A stretch of DNA of 5,590 bases from Treponema sp. GTDB lineage: Bacteria; Spirochaetota; Spirochaetia; Treponematales; Breznakiellaceae. The notes under the pieces are model-generated. The model made no database searches, was not told the DNA's origin, and saw only the letters and a program-made list of their open reading frames with translations. Positions 1 through 5,590 of the stretch are shown here, piece by piece. Where the stretch lies: contig JAISZZ010000054.1 in the NCBI GenBank assembly GCA_031284385.1, positions 1 through 5,590 on the forward strand, in the 5' to 3' direction. Made by a program: the position numbers and the translations under genes. The first letter of the stretch is position 1. The number at the start of each line of letters is the position of its first letter.

Positions 1-257
1 AGATGAAAGCCGTGCTGGACAGAACCATTGCGCTCCACGGCAGATTCCGCGACAAAACAGTATACCTGATTTCCGCCGGACAAGCCCCCGATGAAACGTA
101 CATGGCAACCATGATTGACGGGTTCCGTAAATATATCGGGTGTTTCAAAAATATAAAAGAAGGAGGCATCGTATTCGGTTATGGTACTTCCATTACGGGT
201 GATGTCAAAGACACACCAGCAATGGAACAGGCTTATGAAATGGGCAAAACGGTTTAA
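1..257 (+). CDS. NADPH-dependent FMN reductase, C-terminal part (cut by window edge)
   Basis: This is the C-terminal part of a flavodoxin-fold NADPH-dependent FMN reductase / WrbA-like quinone or flavin reductase, a cytoplasmic enzyme family that binds FMN and passes electrons from NAD(P)H. The opening residues MKAVLDRT match the internal segment of the family that normally follows a 'PVYFYSMSAQ'-type motif. The Met at base 3 is therefore probably internal and the true start lies left of the window. The end, PAMEQAYEMGKTV followed by TAA (255-257), looks like the natural C-terminus of the family, so the visible 84 residues appear undamaged. Directly after the stop, in the same frame, comes a tail from a different flavodoxin gene. 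The family call rests on remembered motifs; the substrate cannot be told. It could be an intact gene or itself truncated upstream. Confidence 0.75.
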   Translation, partial: MKAVLDRTIALHGRFRDKTVYLISAGQAPDETYMATMIDGFRKYIGCFKNIKEGGIVFGYGTSITGDVKDTPAMEQAYEMGKTV

Positions 258-460
258 CAAACATTGGAAGAATACGATTTTTCAGGCAAGACGATCATAG
301 CGTCCTGTACGCATTTCGGCAGTGGATTTGGAAGCAGCATTCAATATATCCAAAAACTATGCCCTGATTCAGTTGTCATACAGGGTTTTTCCGGTAGCGG
401 CAGAAATGTACGGGGTGAAAAAACGCTGTAGTGAAATGGTTGAACAGACTTGAGCTATAA
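258..460 (+). pseudogene. Flavodoxin C-terminal remnant with one frameshift
   Basis: Bases 264 onward translate to a typical flavodoxin C-terminal half: LEEYDFSGKTIIASCTHFGS, then a GSSIQYIQKLCPDSVV stretch and FSGSGRNV. Flavodoxins are FMN-binding electron carriers. The N-terminal half with the phosphate-binding loop is missing, and there is no start codon or ribosome-binding site of its own. At the six-A run 418-423 the frame is lost and TAG TGA follows at 429-434. Shifting by -1 there gives VVKWLNRLEL and a TAA at 458-460, a normal flavodoxin ending. The piece is thus both 5'-truncated and frameshifted. It lies in the same frame as the preceding FMN reductase, separated only by that gene's TAA, so a deletion probably fused the two genes. 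Flavodoxin identity is fairly sure; function is lost unless the frame is rescued. Confidence 0.7.
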
Positions 461-485
461 GCGAAGAAAATAAGGAGACCATATC

Positions 486-540
486 ATGCAAGAGGTACTA
501 TTGAACAACGGAGTGGAAATGCCGGTTTTGGGATTGGGCG
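486..540 (+). repeat. Direct repeat of AKR gene start (copy of 2328-2382)
   Basis: These 55 bases match 2328-2382 at 51 positions by eye. Similarity continues more loosely upstream through the ribosome-binding site (AGGAGA followed by ATC before the ATG in both). The more diverged AKR part of the fusion gene holds a third related copy at about 1474-1525. Nearly identical starts suggest recent duplication of the AKR gene, and they provide homology for further deletion or recombination. Confidence 0.75.
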
Positions 541-599
541 CAGGTGATTTCACTGAACCCAAAGTTGAAATATCGAACGGTATGAAACTACCGGACTAA
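486..599 (+). pseudogene. Aldo/keto reductase N-terminal stub (37 codons)
   Basis: An ATG at 486 sits 7 bases after a good ribosome-binding site (AGGAGA, 473-478). It opens with MQEVLLNNGVEMPVLGLG, the characteristic first beta-hairpin and strand of AKR proteins. The first 55 bases differ from the start of the AKR gene at 2328 at only four positions, and the upstream ribosome-binding region is also alike. After residue 18 the similarity stops. The reading frame goes on through a junction into KVEISNGMKLPD and a TAA at 597-599. That second piece itself resembles the start of another AKR ('ISNGMKLP'), so the ORF may join two AKR beginnings with the rest deleted. No catalytic residues are present. 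It might be translated as a leader-like peptide just ahead of the fusion gene, but I regard it as debris. Confidence 0.65.
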
Positions 600-616
600 A
601 AAAAGAGGATAAAAGA

Positions 617-2308
617 ATGAAAAAACATTTGAATATGTTGAGTTTGTTATTCGTGATATTGCTGGCAACAACAAGCTGCTCGACAGTCGCAGAAAACACG
701 AAACCGGAACCGCTGATCATTCAAGAACAGGGCAGTGCGGACGATTCCCAGGGGCTCGACGCGAAACAAGAAAGCATCGTCGCTATTTCGGCGTTTATCG
801 CGAATGACAACGCCGAAAAATTGCAGGCCGCTTTCAATGAGGGATTGGACACGGGTTTGACGGTGAATGAAATCAAGGAAATCATCATACAAATGTCCGT
901 TTATTGCGGTTTCCCGCGCAGTATAGCCTCCAGCCGCGTCTTATTACAGGTTTTCGAAGAACGGGAAAAGCAGGGAATCGTTGATGAATCGGGAAAAGAA
1001 TCAAGCCCCTTGCCTGCCGGTAAAACCAGCCTTGAACTTGGTACGGAGATTCAGGCAATGCTGACGCAGGGTCTTGTCAGGCCGCAAGTTCTGGGGAATT
1101 CTTTCAATCCCGCGCTCGACCAGTTACTGCGGGTTCATAATTTCGGGGATATCTGGGGCCGGGACGGCCTCGATCATAAAAGCAGGCAAATCGCTACGAT
1201 AGCTGCGCTCTCCAGCATGAGGCATACGCAGCTGCGGGGAAATATGGTCGCCGGGTTTAACATCGGGCTGAACGATAAGCAGATGGAAGGCATCGTCTCT
1301 GTTTTAGGCTCGAAAGTCAGTTGGAGAGCGGGTGACTACGCGCGAGGCATCCTTAAAGGCATCATGAACGAACGCTCCGTTTCCGTAAAGGAAGATGGTG
1401 CGAATCAAGTCGTCCCTTTCACCGCCGATGCGGAGCCGAAAATTGCGGCGGTAAAATCTAAAGTCCCCACCGTGACGCTGAACAATGGCGTCGAGATGCC
1501 GGTTTTTGGAATGGGAACCTATCGGATCGCGGATTTGGAAGAATGTGAACAGGCGGTTTCCGAGGCTATCGCGGCCGGTTATCGTTTATTCGACACCGCC
1601 GCCCTGTATAAGAATGAAGAAGCGGTCGGCAGAGCGATCAAGCGCAGTGGTATTCCGAGAGAAGAATTTTTCGTTACCACAAAATTGTGGATATCGGATA
1701 CCGGTTATGAAAACACAAAGCGGGCGTTCGAAACATCCCTCAAAAATCTCGGGTTCGACTACATCGACCTTTACCTCATTCATCAACCGTACAACGACGC
1801 TTACGGTTCCTGGAGGGCGATGGAGGAATTGTACAAAGAGGGCAAAGTGCGCGCTATTGGGATCAGCAACTTTCCTATGGATAGAATGATTGACATAGCG
1901 ATTTTCAACGAAGTGCCTCCAGCGGTGAACCAGATTGAAATTCACCCATTCTATCAACGCCCAGAAGAAGTTGAATATATGAAGAAAAACAACATCCAGC
2001 CGCAGGGATATTCACCTCTCGTTGCCGGAAGAAATAATATATTTGAAAACAGGACGCTGAGAGAAATAGGCGCGAAATACGGCAAATCCGTTGCTCAGGT
2101 TATTTTGCGCTGGCATGTGCAAAGAGGTATTTGCGTCTTCCCCAAGTCAACGAATAAAGCTCATATCGAAGAAAACATCGATATATTCGATTTCGCGCTG
2201 AACGACGAGGACATAGCGAAAATAGCGGCTCTTGATACAAACACGAGCGTGTATTTCTCGCAGACTGACCCGGAAGTGGTAAAGCAATTCAGGGACTTTG
2301 CCAACTGA
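617..2308 (+). CDS. Predicted lipoprotein: carboxymuconolactone decarboxylase-like domains fused to aldo/keto reductase
   Basis: 563 residues, intact. The start is supported by AGAGGA at 604-609, 7 bases upstream. Residues 1-21 look like a lipoprotein signal (K2, K3, H4, a hydrophobic stretch, then ATTSC with C21 as the likely lipidated Cys; Thr at -3 is non-ideal). Residues about 48-115 and 163-250 resemble two carboxymuconolactone decarboxylase/AhpD-type domains (YCGFPRS; QLRGNMVAGFNIGL). Only four cysteines exist (21, 97, 310, 506), so the AhpD CxxC redox pair is absent. After a roughly 30-residue linker, residues 284-563 form a full AKR with the tetrad D326, Y331, K356, H389. The cofactor-site motif FPKSTN carries K510, while the later Arg common in the family appears to be His516. 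The AKR part is about 70% identical to the next gene over 208 residues by hand alignment. AKRs reduce carbonyls with NADPH, usually in the cytosol, so export is odd. The substrate is unknown. Domain calls are firm; location is inferred. Confidence 0.85.
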   Translation: MKKHLNMLSLLFVILLATTSCSTVAENTKPEPLIIQEQGSADDSQGLDAKQESIVAISAFIANDNAEKLQAAFNEGLDTGLTVNEIKEIIIQMSVYCGFPRSIASSRVLLQVFEEREKQGIVDESGKESSPLPAGKTSLELGTEIQAMLTQGLVRPQVLGNSFNPALDQLLRVHNFGDIWGRDGLDHKSRQIATIAALSSMRHTQLRGNMVAGFNIGLNDKQMEGIVSVLGSKVSWRAGDYARGILKGIMNERSVSVKEDGANQVVPFTADAEPKIAAVKSKVPTVTLNNGVEMPVFGMGTYRIADLEECEQAVSEAIAAGYRLFDTAALYKNEEAVGRAIKRSGIPREEFFVTTKLWISDTGYENTKRAFETSLKNLGFDYIDLYLIHQPYNDAYGSWRAMEELYKEGKVRAIGISNFPMDRMIDIAIFNEVPPAVNQIEIHPFYQRPEEVEYMKKNNIQPQGYSPLVAGRNNIFENRTLREIGAKYGKSVAQVILRWHVQRGICVFPKSTNKAHIEENIDIFDFALNDEDIAKIAALDTNTSVYFSQTDPEVVKQFRDFAN

Positions 2309-2327
2309 AATAGCAGGAGAAATTATC

Positions 2328-3173
2328 ATGCAAAAGGTAACATTGAACAACGGCGTGGAAATGCCGGTTTTGGGATTGGGCGTTTACCGCATCAAAGATT
2401 TAAGGGTATGCGAGCAAAGCGTCTATGACGCGATCATGGCGGGTTACCGCTTGATTGATACAGCGGCGATCTATCAAAATGAAGAATCTGTAGGCAGAGC
2501 GGTCAAACGCAGCGGCGTTCCCCGCGAGGAACTGTTCATAACCTCAAAACTGTGTCTTTCAGACGCAGGTTATGAGCATACGAAAAAGGCGTTTCAAAAA
2601 TCGCTGGACAATCTTGGGTTTGATTATCTTGATTTATACCTTATACATCAGCCCTTTAACGATGTATACGGTTCGTGGAGGGCGATGGAGGAGTTATACG
2701 CGGAAAGCAAAATCCGCGCTATCGGTGTCAGCAACTTTGCTACAGACCGCGTGATTGACTTGGGGCTTTACAACGAAATCGCCCCTATAGTCAACCAAAT
2801 TGAAATCCACCCGTTTTTACAGCAGGGAAAGAATGTTGATTATCTGCTTCAAAACAACATTCAGCCGCAGGCTTATTCACCTTTCTGCGCCGGGCGGCAT
2901 GACTTTTTCGAGAATGAAGCGTTGCGGGAAATCGGCGCGAAATACGGAAAGTCTATCGCGTAGATAACCCTCCGTTGGCTCATTCAAAGAGGGATTGTCG
3001 TTCTTTTCAAGTCCCAGAACCCTGAAAGGCTTGCGGAGAATATCGGCATTTTTGACTTTGAACTGAGCGCCGGTGATATGGAGAAAATATCCGCCCTCGA
3101 CGAAAACAAAGGCGTGTACTTCTCATACGACGACCCGGAAATCGTCAAGCAGTTTAAGAGTTTTGGAAAATAA
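2328..3173 (+). pseudogene. Aldo/keto reductase interrupted by an in-frame amber codon
   Basis: The start ATG at 2328 is set by AGGAGA at 2315-2320 with 7 bases spacing, 19 bases after the fusion gene's stop, so probably the same transcript. It would encode 281 residues, normal for the AKR5-like 2,5-diketogluconate/methylglyoxal reductase type. The tetrad is present: D44, Y49, K74, H107, with the LDLYLIHQP signature. Codon 212 is TAG (2961-2963), where the fused paralogue has Gln (GKSVAQVILRW versus GKSIA-stop-ITLRW). The frame then stays open to TAA at 3171-3173 with a recognisable AKR C-terminus ending EIVKQFKSFGK. One C-to-T change (CAG to TAG) explains it. Translation to the amber gives 211 residues without the C-terminal cofactor-binding part. 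In that tail the usual Pro of the PKS motif is Phe (F227), with K228 and R234 kept. It could be a dead gene, a suppressed amber or a sequence error. Confidence 0.8.
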
Positions 3174-3199
3174 GTTATTACAGTAATGGAGGAAAAAAC

Positions 3200-4599
3200 G
3201 TGTCAAAAGCCGTGGATATGACGCAGGGCAAGCCTGCCCCGCTCATTTTCAAATTCGCCCTGCTGTCATCATCGCGTATCTATTCCAGCAGATTTACGGC
3301 GTAGTTGACAGCGCGATTGTCGGGCAGTGGGTCGGCGCAAGCGCCTTCGCAGCCGTCGGCGCGACAAATGCCCTGACGAATACGTTTATGGCTCTGTGCT
3401 GGGGTTCAACCATTGGACTTGGGGTGGTCATCGCCCAGTATTTCGGGGCTAAGGACGAGGAGAAAACGGCAGCCTCCATTGTAAACGGCTTTTACGTTTG
3501 CATTGCCGTAGCCGTCATATTGACCCTTATCGCGCTCATTTTTACCCGCCCCCTTCTGCTCCTGCTCAAGACCCCGGCTGCCCTCATGCAAGACACGGAA
3601 ACCTATATGCGGGTCATCCTCAGCGGCTTGATTGCCGTTACCCTCTATCACGCGGGGTTCTCCGCTCTCCGCGCCTTAGGCAACTCCAAAACGCCGCTGT
3701 ACTTTATGATCGGTGCGAATGGCCTGAATGTGGGGCTGGATCTGCTGTTCGTCATCCCCTTTAAGATGGGCGTGTTCGGTGCGGCTCTTGCTACCGTGCT
3801 GTCCCAATTAATCGCCGCTGCCTGTTGCATTACCTACGCCTTTAGGACATTCCCGCACTTCAAGAAAGCTCTGCGATACCTAAAGCCGGATAAGCGGCTC
3901 GTCGCGCAGGCACTGAAAATCGGCTTGCCTTCGGGATTTCAATACTCGCTGGTCTTTCTTTCAAGCAGCGTCTTGCAGCGGATCATCAACGGCTTTGGGG
4001 AAGCGGTCATCGCCGCGTTTACCGCTACCAGCCGGATAGAAATGCTGGTCGAACAGCCTTTCGCGGGACTCGGTTCGGCGATTGTAACCTATACGAGTCA
4101 AAACATCGGCGCGGGCAGGTTTGACCGTGTCAAGCAGGGTATGAGCATTGCGGCGAAAGCAGCGGCAGTTTATTCTATCGCGCTGCTTGCCTTCTTTTGG
4201 ACGGCGGGCGGCGTTATTATGCGGATTTTTGTTGACGACAGCGCCATTATTTCCTCTGCTGCAGCCGGTATTCGGATAACGAGTCTGTTCTTTATCGCGA
4301 TGGGCATGAGCCGGATTTTCCGAAACCTCCTTAACGGCGCAGGGGACGCGCTGTATTCAATGGCAAACGGACTTATCGAGATTTGCGGAAGGGTCGGCAT
4401 TGCCCTCGTCCTGACGAGTATTCCCCGGATAGGCGTTTGGGGAATCTGGGGAACGACGGGCTTGACCTGGCTGATTGCGTGTTTGTTTGCGCTCTGGCGC
4501 TATCGCTCAGGAAAATGGATGGGGAAATCTTTAGTTACGGACGAGTCTCCAATCCCTCATATGCAACAACGTAACAAAAAGGAGACCGGTTATGGGTAA
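3200..4599 (+). pseudogene. MATE-family multidrug efflux transporter with a one-base deletion near the start
   Basis: A GTG start at 3200 with GGAGGA (3188-3193) begins VSKAVDMTQGKPAPLIFKFA, typical of MATE transporters, which export cationic drugs using Na+ or H+ gradients across the inner membrane. The frame ends early at TAG 3302-3304. Adding one C near 3263 restores FALPVIIAYLFQQIYGVVD and joins the long downstream frame. That gives about 466 residues, normal for the family. The downstream part is open to TAA 4597-4599. It shows many hydrophobic helices, the QYFGAKDEEKT and SQNIGAGRFDRV loops seen after helices in each half, and LRALGNSKTP / LLNGAGDALYS in the two halves. An ATG at 3388 could start a 403-residue product, but that would lack the first helix and has no good ribosome-binding site. 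It lies 26 bases after the AKR, so probably the same operon. The family is clear; the drug substrate is unknown. Confidence 0.85.
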
Positions 4600-4730
4600 A
4601 AAATACTTGTACTGGCGGCAAGCCCCGTAAAGGCGGCAACTCGGATATTCTCTGCGGAGAATTCATAAAAGGCGCGGAAGAAGCCTGACACGAAACAGAG
4701 AAAATATATCTCAAAGACAAGAAAATAAAG
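4592..4730 (+). pseudogene. NADPH-dependent FMN reductase, N-terminal remnant
   Basis: The ATG at 4592 overlaps the MATE stop by 8 bases and follows AAGGAGA (4579-4585) at 6 bases, a classic coupled start. Read literally it encodes only 12 residues. With one base restored in the A run 4598-4603 and one in the C run 4623-4626, it reads MGKKILVLAASPRKGGNSD, the flavin-binding N-terminal motif of this flavodoxin-fold family. It continues through ILCGEFIKGAEEA, then TGA (4686-4688) where Gly is expected, then HETEKIYLKDKKIK. Two one-base losses and a nonsense change within about 100 bases make it clearly non-functional. After about base 4728 the sequence leaves the family and joins an AKR fragment. 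It may be the start of a second copy of the cluster whose FMN reductase C-terminus is seen at the left edge. Confidence 0.75.
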
Positions 4731-4779
4731 CACTCATGGCGGGTTATCGCCTGATTGATACGACGGCGACTGATCTATC
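4730..4779 (+). pseudogene. Aldo/keto reductase internal fragment (about 50 bases)
   Basis: This stretch reads LMAGYRLIDTTA and matches the AKR gene at 2430-2475 (IMAGYRLIDTAAIYQ) almost base for base, with a 4-base insertion (CTGA) before TCTATC. It includes the segment carrying the catalytic Asp of the AKR tetrad. It has no start, no ribosome-binding site and nothing recognisable on either side, so it is recombination debris joined to the FMN reductase remnant. Confidence 0.75.
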
Positions 4780-4887
4780 CGCTCCAATTCCTCAACCCTG
4801 CAGGGGGCTTGTGAGATTTCCACTTCTATCCTTTGCGCGTTTTGGCTGTTGGATACATCAGTAGCAAAAAACTAAATCCGCAAGGGT
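4780..4887. other. Unassigned stretch between AKR scrap and hairpin
   Basis: About 108 bases with no plus-strand gene. On the minus strand one frame is open from roughly 4865 down to the AKR scrap and reads QRIEVEISQAPCRVEELERI, which looks protein-like. It has no start codon or ribosome-binding site that I can see and no family I recognise. It may be a scrap of a gene on the other strand, or chance. Confidence 0.3.
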
Positions 4888-4921
4888 AAAACCGCTCAAA
4901 ATACCGTTTTTTAGCGGTTTT
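4888..4921. terminator. Rho-independent-type hairpin
   Basis: AAAACCGCT (4888-4896) pairs perfectly with AGCGGTTTT (4913-4921). Inside, AAAA (4898-4901) can pair with TTTT (4907-4910) around a TACCG loop. The T tract is part of the stem rather than a long separate tail, and the mirror A tract would let it work in both directions. It lies after the decayed cluster and just before the next gene's ribosome-binding site, a fitting place for a terminator. An attenuator role for the next gene is possible. Confidence 0.5.
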
Positions 4922-4929
4922 GATATATT

Positions 4930-5590
4930 ATGGAGGTAATGAGTACAGATTGGTATCCCCGTTCACGGGACAGACACATTCACATGGTAGACACTTGGCT
5001 TCAGGTGTTTTAGACTAAAGCATCGACGTGGAACATTCCCCCGGCTAATATTACCAGTCTGACCACGGCCAACACGGAAGCCAAAAACAAGCTGGTGGTA
5101 GTGAAAAGCGGTGAGCGAACGGCGGTAAGCGTGGTTGAGTGTAACGAGATTTTCAAGGAGATGGAAACCGAGGCTCGCTTTATCAAAAAGCATTTCCTTG
5201 CTTTTGCCCCCTTTGACGTTGGCAGACCTTCAGGCCCTGTTGCTGCCTTTGCCCGACGACGTCCACACTCCGGTTCTCCCGCCCACCCCGCATTGACTAT
5301 TACCTACCCCGGCGGCCCCCATGTGCTGATGGTTCACCTTGTGCCTCTTCCGGGAACGGAACCGGTGGGTTCCTCTGGAACCCATGACAGCTGGGGCGAT
5401 TACGGTTACGCCCTGTATCGGGGCATTATGCCGCAAGGCGGGGCAAGCTGGAACAGGCCGCCGGAATTAAGCACTACCTGATGAAAGAGCCACTTTCCGG
5501 TACTGAACGCTTGCATTACCGTTTTACCTGCCGGAAAAAAGAACTGATAGACTTTGACGCTTCCGAATCAGGCATGACGGTATACTTCTG
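4930..5590 (+). pseudogene. Conserved hypothetical protein, multiply frameshifted (runs off right edge)
   Basis: The product begins MSTDWYPRSRDRHIHMVDTW (ATG 4939; an in-frame ATG also lies at 4930). From memory, an 'xxDWxPR...' start and a DYGYALYRG...LMKEPLSG...HYRF...KKELIDF ending belong to a hypothetical family common in Treponema and some Bacteroidetes; no function is known to me. The gene is broken in at least four places. TAG at 5011-5013 follows LQVF. A +1 (or -2) shift near 5200 moves the frame to LLPPLTLADLQALLLPLPDD. A -1 shift near 5288-5290 returns it to LTITYPGGPH. Another -1 shift near 5448 turns ASW into AS-LEQAAGIKHYLMKEPL, which stays open to the window end. GGAGG (4932-4936) is only 2 bases before ATG 4939, too close, so the start region may also have lost bases. 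Protein-like sequence continuing through alternating frames is strong evidence of a former gene; the family assignment is less sure. Confidence 0.65.
5358..5384. repeat. Overlapping palindromes (alternating GGAACC/GGTTCC arms)
   Basis: TGGGTTCC (5366-5373) and GGAACCCA (5377-5384) form a perfect 8-base-pair stem with a 3-base TCT loop. The upstream GGAACC (5358-5363) can instead pair with GGTTCC (5368-5373) across GGTG. The two pairings exclude each other. It lies inside the decayed hypothetical gene between GTEPV and DYGYALYRG, where I would expect only a short linker, so it may be a small palindromic insertion. Confidence 0.5.

Noticed and set aside
418..424. Programmed -1 frameshift signal in the flavodoxin remnant
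   Set aside because: The A run is slippery, but the gene already lacks its N-terminal half, so a conserved programmed event is unlikely; simple base loss is preferred.
565..600. Possible promoter with TTGAAA at 565-570 ahead of the fusion gene
   Set aside because: No convincing -10 box lies at the right distance, and the hexamer falls in AKR-like coding debris.
1485..1889. 134-codon open frame inside the AKR part of the fusion gene
   Set aside because: It lies in another frame of a clear AKR gene, has Arg/Pro/Thr-rich composition with no family resemblance, and no ribosome-binding site.
1586..1957. 123-codon minus-strand frame opposite the AKR part
   Set aside because: It is an antisense shadow of the AKR codons and resembles no protein family.
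2298..2327. TTG start for the second AKR at 2298
   Set aside because: It would overlap the fusion gene and add 10 non-AKR residues. ATG 2328 has a well-spaced ribosome-binding site and matches AKR starts.
3388..4599. Treating the MATE gene as a 403-residue protein starting at ATG 3388
   Set aside because: Family-typical sequence, a good ribosome-binding site and a GTG start lie upstream at 3200, and a one-base correction joins them. The ATG is at residue 64 of the restored protein.
4785..4865. Minus-strand open stretch reading like a protein segment
   Set aside because: It is too short, without a start or recognisable family, so it is noted only under the unassigned stretch.
1..5590. tRNA, rRNA, CRISPR array or complete insertion sequence
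   Set aside because: I found no cloverleaf-like segment, regularly spaced repeats, transposase motifs or terminal inverted repeats on either strand.

Overview
The window reads as a fragment of a bacterial redox and efflux gene cluster, all on the plus strand, in which most genes are broken. I see one complete large gene (617-2308), one flavin reductase tail running off the left edge, and a series of genes interrupted by stops, one-base deletions or truncation. Base composition is balanced and the ribosome-binding sites are strong AGGAGA/GGAGG types. The hypothetical protein at the right edge resembles, from memory, a family I associate with Treponema and some Bacteroidetes. A host-associated spirochaete is my best guess for the organism, at low to moderate confidence.

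Layout: 1-257 is the C-terminal part of an NADPH-dependent FMN reductase. It is followed directly by a flavodoxin tail with one frameshift (258-460) and an aldo/keto reductase (AKR) N-terminal stub (486-599). The core follows: a predicted lipoprotein fusing a two-domain carboxymuconolactone decarboxylase-like (CMD) part to a complete AKR (617-2308); a second AKR interrupted by one amber codon (2328-3173); and a MATE-family efflux transporter broken by a one-base deletion near its start (3200-4599). Overlapping the MATE stop is the start of another FMN reductase (4592-4730), heavily mutated and cut short, joined to a 50-base AKR scrap (4730-4779). After a short unassigned stretch and a hairpin (4888-4921), a multiply frameshifted conserved hypothetical gene (4930-5590) runs off the right edge.

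How the genes fit: flavin reductase, flavodoxin, AKR and CMD-like proteins are small redox or detoxification enzymes that often sit together, and a MATE pump would export toxic compounds. Short gaps (19 and 26 bases) and the 8-base MATE/FMN reductase overlap suggest the core was once one operon. The left flank holds an FMN reductase C-terminal half and the right flank an N-terminal half, and AKR pieces occur in five places. This suggests tandem duplication of the cluster followed by deletions.

Two things stand out. First, the CMD-AKR lipoprotein fusion is intact amid decay, and it would place a pyridine-nucleotide-dependent enzyme outside the cytoplasm. Second, six of the seven inferred indels are one-base losses from short runs of one base. 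This is either genuine slippage-driven decay or an assembly artefact, and the distinction decides how many of these genes are real pseudogenes.
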